From an uncultured Pelagibacteraceae bacterium (GTDB lineage Bacteria; Pseudomonadota; Alphaproteobacteria; Pelagibacterales; Pelagibacteraceae), in the NCBI GenBank assembly GCA_902576395.1, contig CACGVB010000007.1:1-50477 (forward strand): 50,477 nt of DNA. Direction: 5' to 3'. The notes below the pieces were generated by a model, which had not been told where the DNA came from, searched no databases, and saw nothing but the letters and a program-made list of their open reading frames with translations. How positions within the stretch are numbered: the first letter of the stretch is position 1; every line of letters starts with the position of its first letter. Shown piece after piece: positions 42,968 to 50,477 of this stretch. Made by a program: the position numbers and the translations under genes.

Positions 42968-45705
42968 GCAAGGAACATTTAAACTTACCAAAAACTGCTT
43001 TTTCTATGAAAGCAAATTTACCAAATAAAGAACCAGAGTATTTGAAATTTTGGGATAAGATTGATCTATATGAAAAATTAAGGTCACAAAGTAAAGGCAA
43101 AGAAAAATTTGTCTTACACGATGGACCTCCATATGCAAACGGAAATATTCATATGGGTACTGCATTAAATAAAATTCTAAAAGATATAATAATTAAATTT
43201 CATCAAATGGATGGTAAAGACTCGGTTTATGTACCTGGATGGGATTGTCATGGATTACCAATTGAATGGAAAATTGAAGAACAATACAAAAAAAATAAAA
43301 AAAATAAAAATGATGTGCCTATTATTGAGTTTAGAAAAGAATGTAGAGATTTTGCAAGTAAATGGATTAATATTCATAAAGATCAATTTAAAAGATTAGG
43401 AGTAATTGGAGATTGGGAAAACTATTACTCTACTATGAGTTTCGATGCAGAAGCTCAAATTGTGAGAGAACTTGGAAAATTTTTAAAAGAGGGTAGTTTG
43501 TACAAGGGTTATAAACCTGTTTTATGGTCAACAGTAGAAAAAACAGCTTTGGCAGATGCAGAAGTTGAATATCAAGATCATGTATCTGATACAATCTATG
43601 CAGCCTTCCCAGTTAAAAAATCCAATATTAATGAATTAATTGGTTCGAATGTTGTAATTTGGACAACAACACCATGGACAATACCAGCTAACAAAGCATT
43701 AGCGTATAACCAAAGTTTGGATTATATTTTATGTGTAATCGATAACAAAGATATAATACAAAACGATAAGATAGTTATTGCAAAAGAACTTTTGCCGTCT
43801 GTTGTAAAAGACACTCAATACAATATTAAGATATTAAAAGAATTTAAAGGAAAAGAATTTGATGGAACTATTTGTAGTCATCCATTTCATAAAATTGGCT
43901 ATGACTATGATGTTCCAATGCTTGAGGCAAGATTTGTAACAACTGAACAAGGAACTGGAGTTGTTCATTGTGCACCAAGTCATGGACCTGATGATTTTAA
44001 TCTATGTATCAATAATGGAATAAAAGCAATTGAAACAGTTGATGATGATGGAAGGTACACGAAACACATACCTATGTTTGAAGGAACTCATATTTTTAAA
44101 GCAAATGATCTTGTTATTGAAAAGTTAAGAGAACTTAAAGGTCTTTTAAATAATGGCAAACTAACCCATTCCTACCCACATTCTTGGAGGTCTAAAGCTC
44201 CTTTAGTTCATAGAGCAACACCTCAATGGTTTATTTCAATGGAAAGTCATAAGCTAAGAGATAAAGCGCTTAAAGCAATAAATGATACTACTTTCTATCC
44301 TGATAAAGGAAAAGAAAGAATTAAAGCAATGATCGAGACCAGACCAGATTGGTGTGTCTCTAGGCAGAGAGTTTGGGGAGTTCCTCTTCCAATATTTATC
44401 TCAAAAAAAAATGGAGAAATTCTTATCGATGAGGATGTTTTTGAGAATATTGCAAAAATTTATGAAAAAGAAGGCTCAGACTGTTGGTTTGAAGATAATT
44501 TTCAGAGACTTCTCGGAGATAAATATAAAGCAGAAGATTTTGAAAAGACCAGTGATATTGTAGAAGTATGGTTTGATAGTGGATCAACTCATGCTTTTGT
44601 TTTAGAAAAAAGAGAAGATTTAAAATGGCCCGCATCAATGTATCTAGAGGGTTCGGATCAGCATAGAGGATGGTTTCACTCATCATTGTTAGAGTCTTGT
44701 GGAACAAGAGGTAGAGCGCCGTTTGAAAGTATTTTATCTCATGGGTTTGTTGTTGATGGAAAAGGGTTAAAAATGTCTAAGTCGACTGGAAATGTAATAG
44801 CTCCAGAAGATATTTTAAAAAAATATGGTGCTGATATACTAAGAATTTGGGTTGCCTCATCAAATTATGCTGAAGATTTAAGAATAGATTATTCAATTTT
44901 AGACCAGCACTCTGAGTCTTATAGAAAAATAAGAAATACATTCAGATATCTTTTAGGAAATATACAAGATGAATACTCAAAAGTAGAGTTTGATAAAATT
45001 GATTTAAATAATATTCCTGAATTAGAAAAGTATATGTTACATAGATTGTATGTGATCGATAAAAGTTTTAATAAATACTTTAAGTCATATAATTTTCATA
45101 ATTTATATAAAGAGTTATTAAATTTTTGTACAGTAGAACTCTCAGCATTTTATTTTGATATCAGAAAAGATCTTCTTTATTGTGATCCAAAAGACTCCAA
45201 GAAGCGTTCTGATTGTATTTTGATACTTAAAGTAATTTTAGAATGCTTATTAAAATGGTTTGCGCCAATCTTGTCATTTACCACTGAAGAAATTTATCAT
45301 TTAATTCATAAGGAAGATAATAATGGAAGTATCCATTTACAAAGATTTGTTAAAATTCCAAATCAATGGAAAAATGAAGAATTAAATAGTAAATGGGATA
45401 AACTTAAATTAATCAGAGATGAAGCAAACATTAGTATTGAAAGCAAAAGGGCTGATAAAATTATTGGTTCAAGTTTAGAGGCAAATATTGAGATAAAAAT
45501 TAAAGATAAAGACATGTATAGTTTAGCTCAGAATCATGATTTCTCAGAAATTTGCATTACATCCTCTGCATCTATCTCGAATGATAAGAATTTAGAAAAA
45601 GAAATTGAGATCACTAGTTCAAAAGCTGTTGGAAATAAGTGCCCAGTTTGTTGGAAAATTAGAGAAAATATTTGTGAAAGAGATGGTAACTGTCATCTTT
45701 CATGA
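42964..45705 (+). CDS. ileS: Isoleucyl-tRNA synthetase
   Basis: The 913-residue class I synthetase has the HIGH-type motif PPYANGNIHMGTALNKIL near residues 55-72, the editing domain with WTTTPWTIPANKAL, the KMSKS motif GKGLKMSKSTGNVI near 600, and a C-terminal zinc-binding end NKCPVCWKIRENICERDGNC. It charges tRNA-Ile and removes mischarged Val. The length is typical of the bacterial type. It overlaps ribF and lspA by 4 nt each. Confidence 0.97.
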   Translation: MSKEHLNLPKTAFSMKANLPNKEPEYLKFWDKIDLYEKLRSQSKGKEKFVLHDGPPYANGNIHMGTALNKILKDIIIKFHQMDGKDSVYVPGWDCHGLPIEWKIEEQYKKNKKNKNDVPIIEFRKECRDFASKWINIHKDQFKRLGVIGDWENYYSTMSFDAEAQIVRELGKFLKEGSLYKGYKPVLWSTVEKTALADAEVEYQDHVSDTIYAAFPVKKSNINELIGSNVVIWTTTPWTIPANKALAYNQSLDYILCVIDNKDIIQNDKIVIAKELLPSVVKDTQYNIKILKEFKGKEFDGTICSHPFHKIGYDYDVPMLEARFVTTEQGTGVVHCAPSHGPDDFNLCINNGIKAIETVDDDGRYTKHIPMFEGTHIFKANDLVIEKLRELKGLLNNGKLTHSYPHSWRSKAPLVHRATPQWFISMESHKLRDKALKAINDTTFYPDKGKERIKAMIETRPDWCVSRQRVWGVPLPIFISKKNGEILIDEDVFENIAKIYEKEGSDCWFEDNFQRLLGDKYKAEDFEKTSDIVEVWFDSGSTHAFVLEKREDLKWPASMYLEGSDQHRGWFHSSLLESCGTRGRAPFESILSHGFVVDGKGLKMSKSTGNVIAPEDILKKYGADILRIWVASSNYAEDLRIDYSILDQHSESYRKIRNTFRYLLGNIQDEYSKVEFDKIDLNNIPELEKYMLHRLYVIDKSFNKYFKSYNFHNLYKELLNFCTVELSAFYFDIRKDLLYCDPKDSKKRSDCILILKVILECLLKWFAPILSFTTEEIYHLIHKEDNNGSIHLQRFVKIPNQWKNEELNSKWDKLKLIRDEANISIESKRADKIIGSSLEANIEIKIKDKDMYSLAQNHDFSEICITSSASISNDKNLEKEIEITSSKAVGNKCPVCWKIRENICERDGNCHLS

Positions 45706-46193
45706 AAAGTGAAAATATAAAAAAAATAGTAATAAGTTTTTTCATTTTATTATCAATTTTCTTTTTAGACAGAGTATCAAAAATACTTATTCTAAATATA
45801 TTAGAGGAAACTGGACGAGTAGATATTTATATAAACTCATTTTTAAATTTTTATTTAGTTTGGAATAAAGGAATAGGTTTTGGTTTATTATCTTCGGATC
45901 AAGATTATTTTTATAATGTAGTCACTATTTTAATTGTCTTAATTAATCTTATTATAATTTATCTATTATTTAAGGAAAAAGGATTAAAGTATTATTTTCT
46001 AATTGTTATTTTAGGTGGCTCATTAGGTAATTTATTTGATAGAATATATTATAGAGCTGTCCCTGACTTTTTTGACTTAAATTATAATGGATATCATTGG
46101 TTTATTTTCAACGTGGCTGACATATTTATAACATTTGGAATTATTTTACTTATTCTGGCCGAATTAATAAGTTATAAAAAAGCAAATGGATAA
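45702..46193 (+). CDS. lspA: Lipoprotein signal peptidase
   Basis: The 163-residue inner-membrane aspartic protease has four helices. The catalytic Asp residues are in GGSLGNLFDRIYYRAVPDFF and FNVADIFITFG, both standard LspA motifs, preceded by WNKGIGFGLL. It removes the signal peptide from lipoproteins after lipid attachment, so it would process the many small lipoproteins in this window. It overlaps ileS by 4 nt and the BamF-like gene by 8 nt. Confidence 0.96.
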   Translation: MKSENIKKIVISFFILLSIFFLDRVSKILILNILEETGRVDIYINSFLNFYLVWNKGIGFGLLSSDQDYFYNVVTILIVLINLIIIYLLFKEKGLKYYFLIVILGGSLGNLFDRIYYRAVPDFFDLNYNGYHWFIFNVADIFITFGIILLILAELISYKKANG

Positions 46194-46512
46194 AATCTTT
46201 AAAATTTCAAAGCTATTATTCTTCTTATTATTTTTACATTCATGTGGTTCGGTTGGAGAAGCGTTACAAGGTAATAAAAGATCTGATCAAGGAGATGAAT
46301 TTTTAATTAATAAAAAAAACCCATTATCTATGCCTCCAGATTTCGATAAATTACCAATACCAGGTGAGGCAAGTGTAAAATCTACTAAAGACGTTAAAAA
46401 CGATCAATCTAACATAAAAGATTTATTTAAGAAAAGTGAAATTAAAGATGATGCTTCATCTCTTGAAACCTCTACTACTTTAGAAAATTCAATATTAAAA
46501 AAAATTAAGTAA
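46186..46512 (+). CDS. BamF-like lipoprotein (DUF3035)
   Basis: The 108-residue product has a lipoprotein signal ending LHSC (Cys near 20) and a short mature part with GDEFLINKKNPLSMPPDFDK, the conserved motif of DUF3035. This family includes BamF, a lipoprotein subunit of the outer-membrane protein assembly complex in Caulobacter. Its position right after lspA is also typical of alphaproteobacteria. The rest of the protein is low-complexity Ser/Lys/Asp. Participation in a BAM complex here is inferred. Confidence 0.85.
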   Translation: MDKIFKISKLLFFLLFLHSCGSVGEALQGNKRSDQGDEFLINKKNPLSMPPDFDKLPIPGEASVKSTKDVKNDQSNIKDLFKKSEIKDDASSLETSTTLENSILKKIK

Positions 46513-46516
46513 GTAA

Positions 46517-47686
46517 ATGTTTTCAAAAAATATTATTTTTAAAAATTTCCAACAAAAGAAAAATATAAATGTAAAAAAAAAAATAAATAATATTTTAAAA
46601 AAAGAGTTAATTAAAAGTAATGCACTATTAAATTTATTTAATAAAAATTATAAATATAGCTATAAAAAAAAATTTTTAAATAAATATAAAGACTTTGCAA
46701 CCATCAATCTAATTGGCATGGGTGGATCTATTTTGGGTACAGAGGCAATATATGATTTCTTAAAGCTTAAGATTAAAAAAAAAATAAATTTTTATAACGA
46801 TCTTGATGGGAATATTAATTTTAAAAATAAGAGAAAAACTTTAAACTTAATTGTATCGAAATCTGGGAACACACTTGAAACTATATCAAACTTCAACGTA
46901 ATTCTTAATTCTCAAAAAAAAAATAAAAATATTGTAATTACTGAGAAAAAATCTAATTTTCTCACAGAACTTGGAAATAAATTAAAGGCAGATATTATTG
47001 AACATAAAAATTATATTGGAGGAAGATATTCAGTTTTATCTGAAGTTGGGATGTTGCCAGCAGAATTGCTAGGATTAAATGAGAGAAAATTTAAAAGGCT
47101 TAATTACTTAATAAAAAATAAATATTTTCTAAATCAATTGATTTATAATGTTAATTTCATATTCAACTGTTTTTCAAAAGGTAAAAAAAATTCAGTAATT
47201 CTTAACTATGATGAAAGTTCCAATAATCTATTCAAATGGTACCAACAACTTACAGCAGAAAGTTTAGGAAAAGATAATAAAGGTATTTTTCCTATTATTT
47301 CATCAATGCCTAAGGATAACCATAGCTTACTTCAACTTTATTTAGATGGACCAAAAAATAATTTTTTTACATTTTTTGGAATTTTAAATGAAAAAACAGT
47401 TAGATTATCAAATAAAAATTTATTTGATAAATATTCAATTTTAAAAAACAAAAGTTTAAATCAAATCATCAAAGCACAAAGACAGGCAACTCAAACGGTT
47501 TTTAAAAGAAAAAAAATACCTTTTAGAAGTTTTGAAATTTTGAGTAAAAATGAGGAAACTGTTGGAGAATTATTTACTTTTTTTGTTCTAGAGACAATTT
47601 TGTTAGGAAGGCTAATGAAAGTTAATCCTTTTGATCAACCTTCAGTTGAGTTAATTAAAACTGAAACGTCAAAATTACTTATTTAA
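46517..47686 (+). CDS. pgi: Glucose-6-phosphate isomerase, short form
   Basis: The 389-residue protein has two SIS folds. Landmarks are NLIGMGGSILGTEAIYDF, IVSKSGNTLETISNF, YIGGRYSVLSEVGMLPAELL and FDQPSVELIKTETSKLL at the end, which includes the family Lys position. It interconverts glucose 6-phosphate and fructose 6-phosphate. It is clearly shorter than the usual 440-550 residues; loops and the C-terminal arm are reduced. It starts 4 nt after the BamF-like gene and converges on rsmD with a 4-nt stop overlap. Confidence 0.9.
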   Translation: MFSKNIIFKNFQQKKNINVKKKINNILKKELIKSNALLNLFNKNYKYSYKKKFLNKYKDFATINLIGMGGSILGTEAIYDFLKLKIKKKINFYNDLDGNINFKNKRKTLNLIVSKSGNTLETISNFNVILNSQKKNKNIVITEKKSNFLTELGNKLKADIIEHKNYIGGRYSVLSEVGMLPAELLGLNERKFKRLNYLIKNKYFLNQLIYNVNFIFNCFSKGKKNSVILNYDESSNNLFKWYQQLTAESLGKDNKGIFPIISSMPKDNHSLLQLYLDGPKNNFFTFFGILNEKTVRLSNKNLFDKYSILKNKSLNQIIKAQRQATQTVFKRKKIPFRSFEILSKNEETVGELFTFFVLETILLGRLMKVNPFDQPSVELIKTETSKLLI

Positions 47687-48246
47687 ATTAATTTACAGAA
47701 TAAAATTTTAGATAAACCATAATTCTTTTCATCCAAAACATTTAAAAACATAGAAATATTATCCACCGATTTTTTATTTCGATGTATAATTATTATTGTA
47801 TTGATATCAGCAATCTTTAATATTTTTATTTGATTTATTAAAATATTTATTTCTTTGTCCTTAAAAGGTGGATCTAGAAAAATTACGTCAAAAATTTCAT
47901 TCTTTAAATTCGTTTCTTTTAAATTATATGCATTACTCTCATATACTTTAGTTTTGTTCTCTAATTTTAAATTAAATATATTATTTTTTAAAACTTCTAT
48001 CGAATTTGAATAATTCTCAAAGAAAATTACCTCTTTAGCTCCTCTAGATAAACACTCTATTCCAAATGAACCAGTACCAGAAAATAAATCCAATACTTTA
48101 GAGTTATTCATATCTTTGGACACTTTACTTGAATGATCCAAAATATTGAAAATCGATTCTCTCACCATATCTCTTAGTGGTCTGGTAGATTTATCCAGAG
48201 GAATTAATAATTTTTTTCCTTTAAGACTTCCTCCTATGATTCTCAT
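47683..48246 (-). CDS. rsmD: 16S rRNA guanine(966)-N2-methyltransferase
   Basis: The 187-residue enzyme starts MRIIGGSLKGKKLLIP, the typical RsmD opening, then RPLRDMVRESIFNIL, the SAM site VLDLFSGTGSFGIECLSRGA, and catalytic motif FLDPPFKD (DPPF). It methylates G966 of 16S rRNA. Its ATG overlaps the end of purD by 4 nt, so both are read from one minus-strand message. Confidence 0.95.
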   Translation of the reverse strand: MRIIGGSLKGKKLLIPLDKSTRPLRDMVRESIFNILDHSSKVSKDMNNSKVLDLFSGTGSFGIECLSRGAKEVIFFENYSNSIEVLKNNIFNLKLENKTKVYESNAYNLKETNLKNEIFDVIFLDPPFKDKEINILINQIKILKIADINTIIIIHRNKKSVDNISMFLNVLDEKNYGLSKILFCKLI

Positions 48247-49508
48247 TTGTCTATAATTTTATATCCAATATCTCTACGATAAAAACCGTTGTCCCAATTT
48301 AGATTTTCAATTTCTTTGATTACCTTGTCTCTTGAGGACTTAAAATTATTAGAGATACTAACAAAATTCAGTACCCTCCCTCCATTAGCATATACTTTGT
48401 TATCCTTTTTTTCTGTACCCGCATGGTAAATAAAAAATGAATCATCATTCATTATATTTTCAATGTCTGGTATTTCGACATTTTTTTTGTAAATATCTGG
48501 ATATCCATTAGAACAAAGGACGACACACATACTTTTTCTCTTCTCCCAAACAATATCTTGGCTTTCTAAAGTTTCACTACAACAAGATAAAATTAGATCT
48601 AATAAATCAGTAGCTAAAAGCGGCAAAATTGTTTGACATTCTGGATCTCCCATTCTCACATTATATTCAATAAGATAAGGATTATTGTCTTTAATCATTA
48701 GACCAACATATAAAAATCCTTTGTAATTTTCTCCCATGTCTTTAATAGCCTGGAAAGTAGGATTAACAATTTCTGTAATTATTTTTTTGTCTAGTTCTGT
48801 ATTTATAAGTCCAGAGGGTGAATATGCACCCATCCCTCCTGTATTCTTTCCTTTATCTCCCTCACCAACTCTCTTATGGTCTTGAGCAGTATTAAATCTT
48901 TTATATGTTTTGCCATCTGAGATTACGAAATAACTCATTTCATCTCCTTGCAAAAATTCTTCAATAAGAACTTGTTCAGCTAGACCAAATTTTCCATTAA
49001 ATATTTCTTGCACAGCTTTATTTGAACTTTCTAAATCCTCACAAATATAAACACCTTTACCTGCAGCTAATCCATCTGCTTTAACCACTATAGGCATATT
49101 TGCATTTTTTAAATATGAATAAGCTTCTTTAGCAGTTCTAAATACTCCAAATTGTGCAGTAGGAATATCGTACTTTTCACATATTTTCTTTGTAAATATT
49201 TTTGATCCTTCTAATTGTGAAACTTTTTGGTTTGGACCAAAAACTTTAATATTTTCTTTTGAAAGAATATCAACAACACCATCAACTAGAGGTTTTTCAG
49301 GTCCAACAATTACCAAATCAATTTTATTTTCTTTTAAAAATTGCAATAAATTTTCAAAATTATAAAAATCCAGTTCAATATTATCTGCTATTGAATCAGT
49401 GCCAGCATTACCTGGTATACAATATAATTTTTCTAGTTTAGGGGATTTTGAAATTTCTGTTGCTATTGCATGTTCTCTACCACCATTTCCAAGAATTGCA
49501 ATTTTCAT
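48243..49508 (-). CDS. purD: Phosphoribosylamine-glycine ligase
   Basis: The 421-residue ATP-grasp enzyme joins phosphoribosylamine and glycine in purine synthesis. It starts with ILGNGGREHAIATEISKSP, then VIVGPEKPLVDGVVD, the ATP-grasp segment VVKADGLAAGKGVYICED, QDHKRVGEGDKGKNTGGMGA and VRMGDPECQTILPLL. Length and all motifs are standard. It overlaps rsmD by 4 nt and diverges from the DUF2093 gene 26 nt away. Confidence 0.97.
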   Translation of the reverse strand: MKIAILGNGGREHAIATEISKSPKLEKLYCIPGNAGTDSIADNIELDFYNFENLLQFLKENKIDLVIVGPEKPLVDGVVDILSKENIKVFGPNQKVSQLEGSKIFTKKICEKYDIPTAQFGVFRTAKEAYSYLKNANMPIVVKADGLAAGKGVYICEDLESSNKAVQEIFNGKFGLAEQVLIEEFLQGDEMSYFVISDGKTYKRFNTAQDHKRVGEGDKGKNTGGMGAYSPSGLINTELDKKIITEIVNPTFQAIKDMGENYKGFLYVGLMIKDNNPYLIEYNVRMGDPECQTILPLLATDLLDLILSCCSETLESQDIVWEKRKSMCVVLCSNGYPDIYKKNVEIPDIENIMNDDSFFIYHAGTEKKDNKVYANGGRVLNFVSISNNFKSSRDKVIKEIENLNWDNGFYRRDIGYKIIDK

Positions 49509-49534
49509 ATATTCAAATATATATCCTATAAATC

Positions 49535-49726
49535 ATGAACAAGTTAGCAAAATTAAAATATCTACCAAATAATTTTGATATTATAGAGGAAGGTGACCAT
49601 GTTATTTGTGCAGTTTCAGGAAAGAAAATTGCTTTGCAGAATTTGAATTATTGGAATGTTGATGAACAAGAGGCTTACTTTTCTTATGCTGAGGCTTCAA
49701 TTAAAAAAGAAAAAAATAGCAAATAA
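49535..49726 (+). CDS. DUF2093 protein, 63 residues
   Basis: The small soluble protein fits DUF2093, found in alphaproteobacteria: YLPNNFDIIEEGDHVICAVS, then GKKIALQNLNYWNVDEQEAY, ending in a helical, charged tail. The family's function is unknown. The gene stands alone, ending 3 nt before the acyltransferase stop on the other strand. Confidence 0.88.
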   Translation: MNKLAKLKYLPNNFDIIEEGDHVICAVSGKKIALQNLNYWNVDEQEAYFSYAEASIKKEKNSK

Positions 49727-49729
49727 ATA

Positions 49730-50476
49730 TTATTTTTTCCACCTATTGTGAGTCCAAATCCACTGATCAGGATTTTTTAGTATCATTTTCTCTAAGATTT
49801 TATTTAAATGTTCAGATATTTCCTCTCGAGATTTTTCCGAATTGATTGCTATTGGCTGAGACACATACATTTTAAAGTTATATTTATCCAATCTTTCAAT
49901 ATAAATTGGAACCAAATCACATTCATATTTTTTTATAATTTGAGCTGGTATTGTTGTGGTTGATGCTAAGTTTCCAAAGAAATCAATTTTTATACCTTCT
50001 GTAACTCTTTGATCAATCATCAAGGCTATTGAGTTGCCTTTTTTTAAATTTTCCAAAATTTGTCTAGTTCCCGATCTTCCTTTCCTAATTTGATTTCTAC
50101 AAATATATTTGGCTCTTATCTTTTCCATTTTTTTATTTAAAAAAATATTATTAAGTGGTCTATATATTGCTGCTAAATTTATTCCATGTTTCTCAATTTG
50201 CATGGCCATAAGTTCAAAGTTGTTAAAATGTCCTGAGATAAAAACAACAGGCTTCTTGTTACTTTTAATTTTATCTAAATTTTCAATACCATCTATTCTA
50301 ATAAACTGCTCTAACTTATTTTTTCTAAAATCTTTTAAAAAAGGATATTCTGCTAAAATTCGCCCATAGTTTCCTAGAATATTATTAACAAATTGGTTGT
50401 CAGAAATATTTATTACAATTTTGGACTTATGCAAATTTTCGATTATTGACTTTTTTTTTCTAAAAAAATTTCCAAA
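49730..50476 (-). CDS. LpxL/HtrB-type lipid A acyltransferase, 5' truncated
   Basis: The reading frame stays open to the window edge, so the N-terminus is outside; the TTG at 50434 is not a likely start, since codons before it (FRKKKSIIENLHKSK) fit the family. The catalytic motif SGHFNNFELMAMQIEKHG (H-x4-E) is visible, followed by RNQIRKGRSGTRQILENLK and MIDQRVTEGIKIDFFGN, both typical of lauroyl/myristoyl transferases. It would add a secondary acyl chain to a lipid A precursor or a related lipid at the inner membrane. Confidence 0.88.
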   Translation of the reverse strand, partial: FGNFFRKKKSIIENLHKSKIVINISDNQFVNNILGNYGRILAEYPFLKDFRKNKLEQFIRIDGIENLDKIKSNKKPVVFISGHFNNFELMAMQIEKHGINLAAIYRPLNNIFLNKKMEKIRAKYICRNQIRKGRSGTRQILENLKKGNSIALMIDQRVTEGIKIDFFGNLASTTTIPAQIIKKYECDLVPIYIERLDKYNFKMYVSQPIAINSEKSREEISEHLNKILEKMILKNPDQWIWTHNRWKK

Positions 50477-50477
50477 A

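Overview
The window looks like a chromosomal segment of a streamlined marine alphaproteobacterium of the SAR11 clade (Pelagibacterales). The DNA is very AT-rich, intergenic gaps are usually a few bases, many neighbouring genes overlap, and convergent genes often share their stop codons. The gene set is alphaproteobacterial: F1-ATPase zeta inhibitor (DUF1476), a BamF-like lipoprotein beside lspA, an ScfR-type regulator beside isocitrate lyase, DUF2093, and TIGR01459 HAD next to ribF-ileS-lspA. No phage structural genes, insertion sequences, rRNA or CRISPR array were seen. The clade assignment rests on gene content and composition, not on a phylogeny.

Layout. 1-3.4 kb: end of an AmgK-like cell-wall sugar kinase, MurU-like nucleotidyltransferase, gpmA, ATPase zeta subunit, a secreted nuclease and a transglycosylase-like lipoprotein. 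3.4-8.7 kb (minus): one tight operon msrA - sulfurtransferase - RND adaptor - RND pump. 8.7-11.4 kb: EamA transporter, AlkA-like glycosylase, two tandem DUF1330 proteins, a purine-type phosphoribosyltransferase. 11.5-16.1 kb (minus): a complete BMP-type nucleoside ABC importer, which fits the neighbouring purine salvage gene. 16.3-23.1 kb: small lipoprotein, heat-shock Hsp20, oligopeptidase B, membrane J-protein, DapA-like aldolase, cyclopropane fatty acid synthase, and a protein with a lysine-rich tail. 23.1-26.1 kb: ScfR-type regulator and isocitrate lyase, divergent across a region with paired TTTGTAAA repeats and a 53-codon small ORF; together they form a glyoxylate-shunt control module. 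26.2-30.4 kb: DjlA-like co-chaperone, YczE-type membrane protein, typA. 30.4-39 kb: an accessory region of small secreted, membrane and hypothetical proteins, with a degenerate leucine-tRNA-like gene, an HNH nuclease and a HIT protein. 39.1-41.1 kb: groESL (minus). 41.2-47.7 kb: HAD - ribF - ileS - lspA - BamF-like - pgi in one plus-strand run. 47.7-50.5 kb: rsmD, purD, DUF2093 and a lipid A-type acyltransferase cut by the window end.

The most unusual feature is the 33.8-39.1 kb stretch. A module made of a 12-bp AAAA-loop hairpin, a TTACAT-N-C-N-CAT string equal to the last codons of groEL read antisense, and tandem GTTCAT-type repeats recurs in one orientation. The groEL 3' end itself is one copy, and the others separate small gene cassettes. 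This looks like repeated duplication or integration at the groEL terminator. Other points worth checking are several probable leaderless promoters (a -10 box ending 6-8 nt before the ATG), matching heat-shock promoters for hsp20 and groES, and a frameshifted secreted-protein gene at 34.05-34.61 kb.
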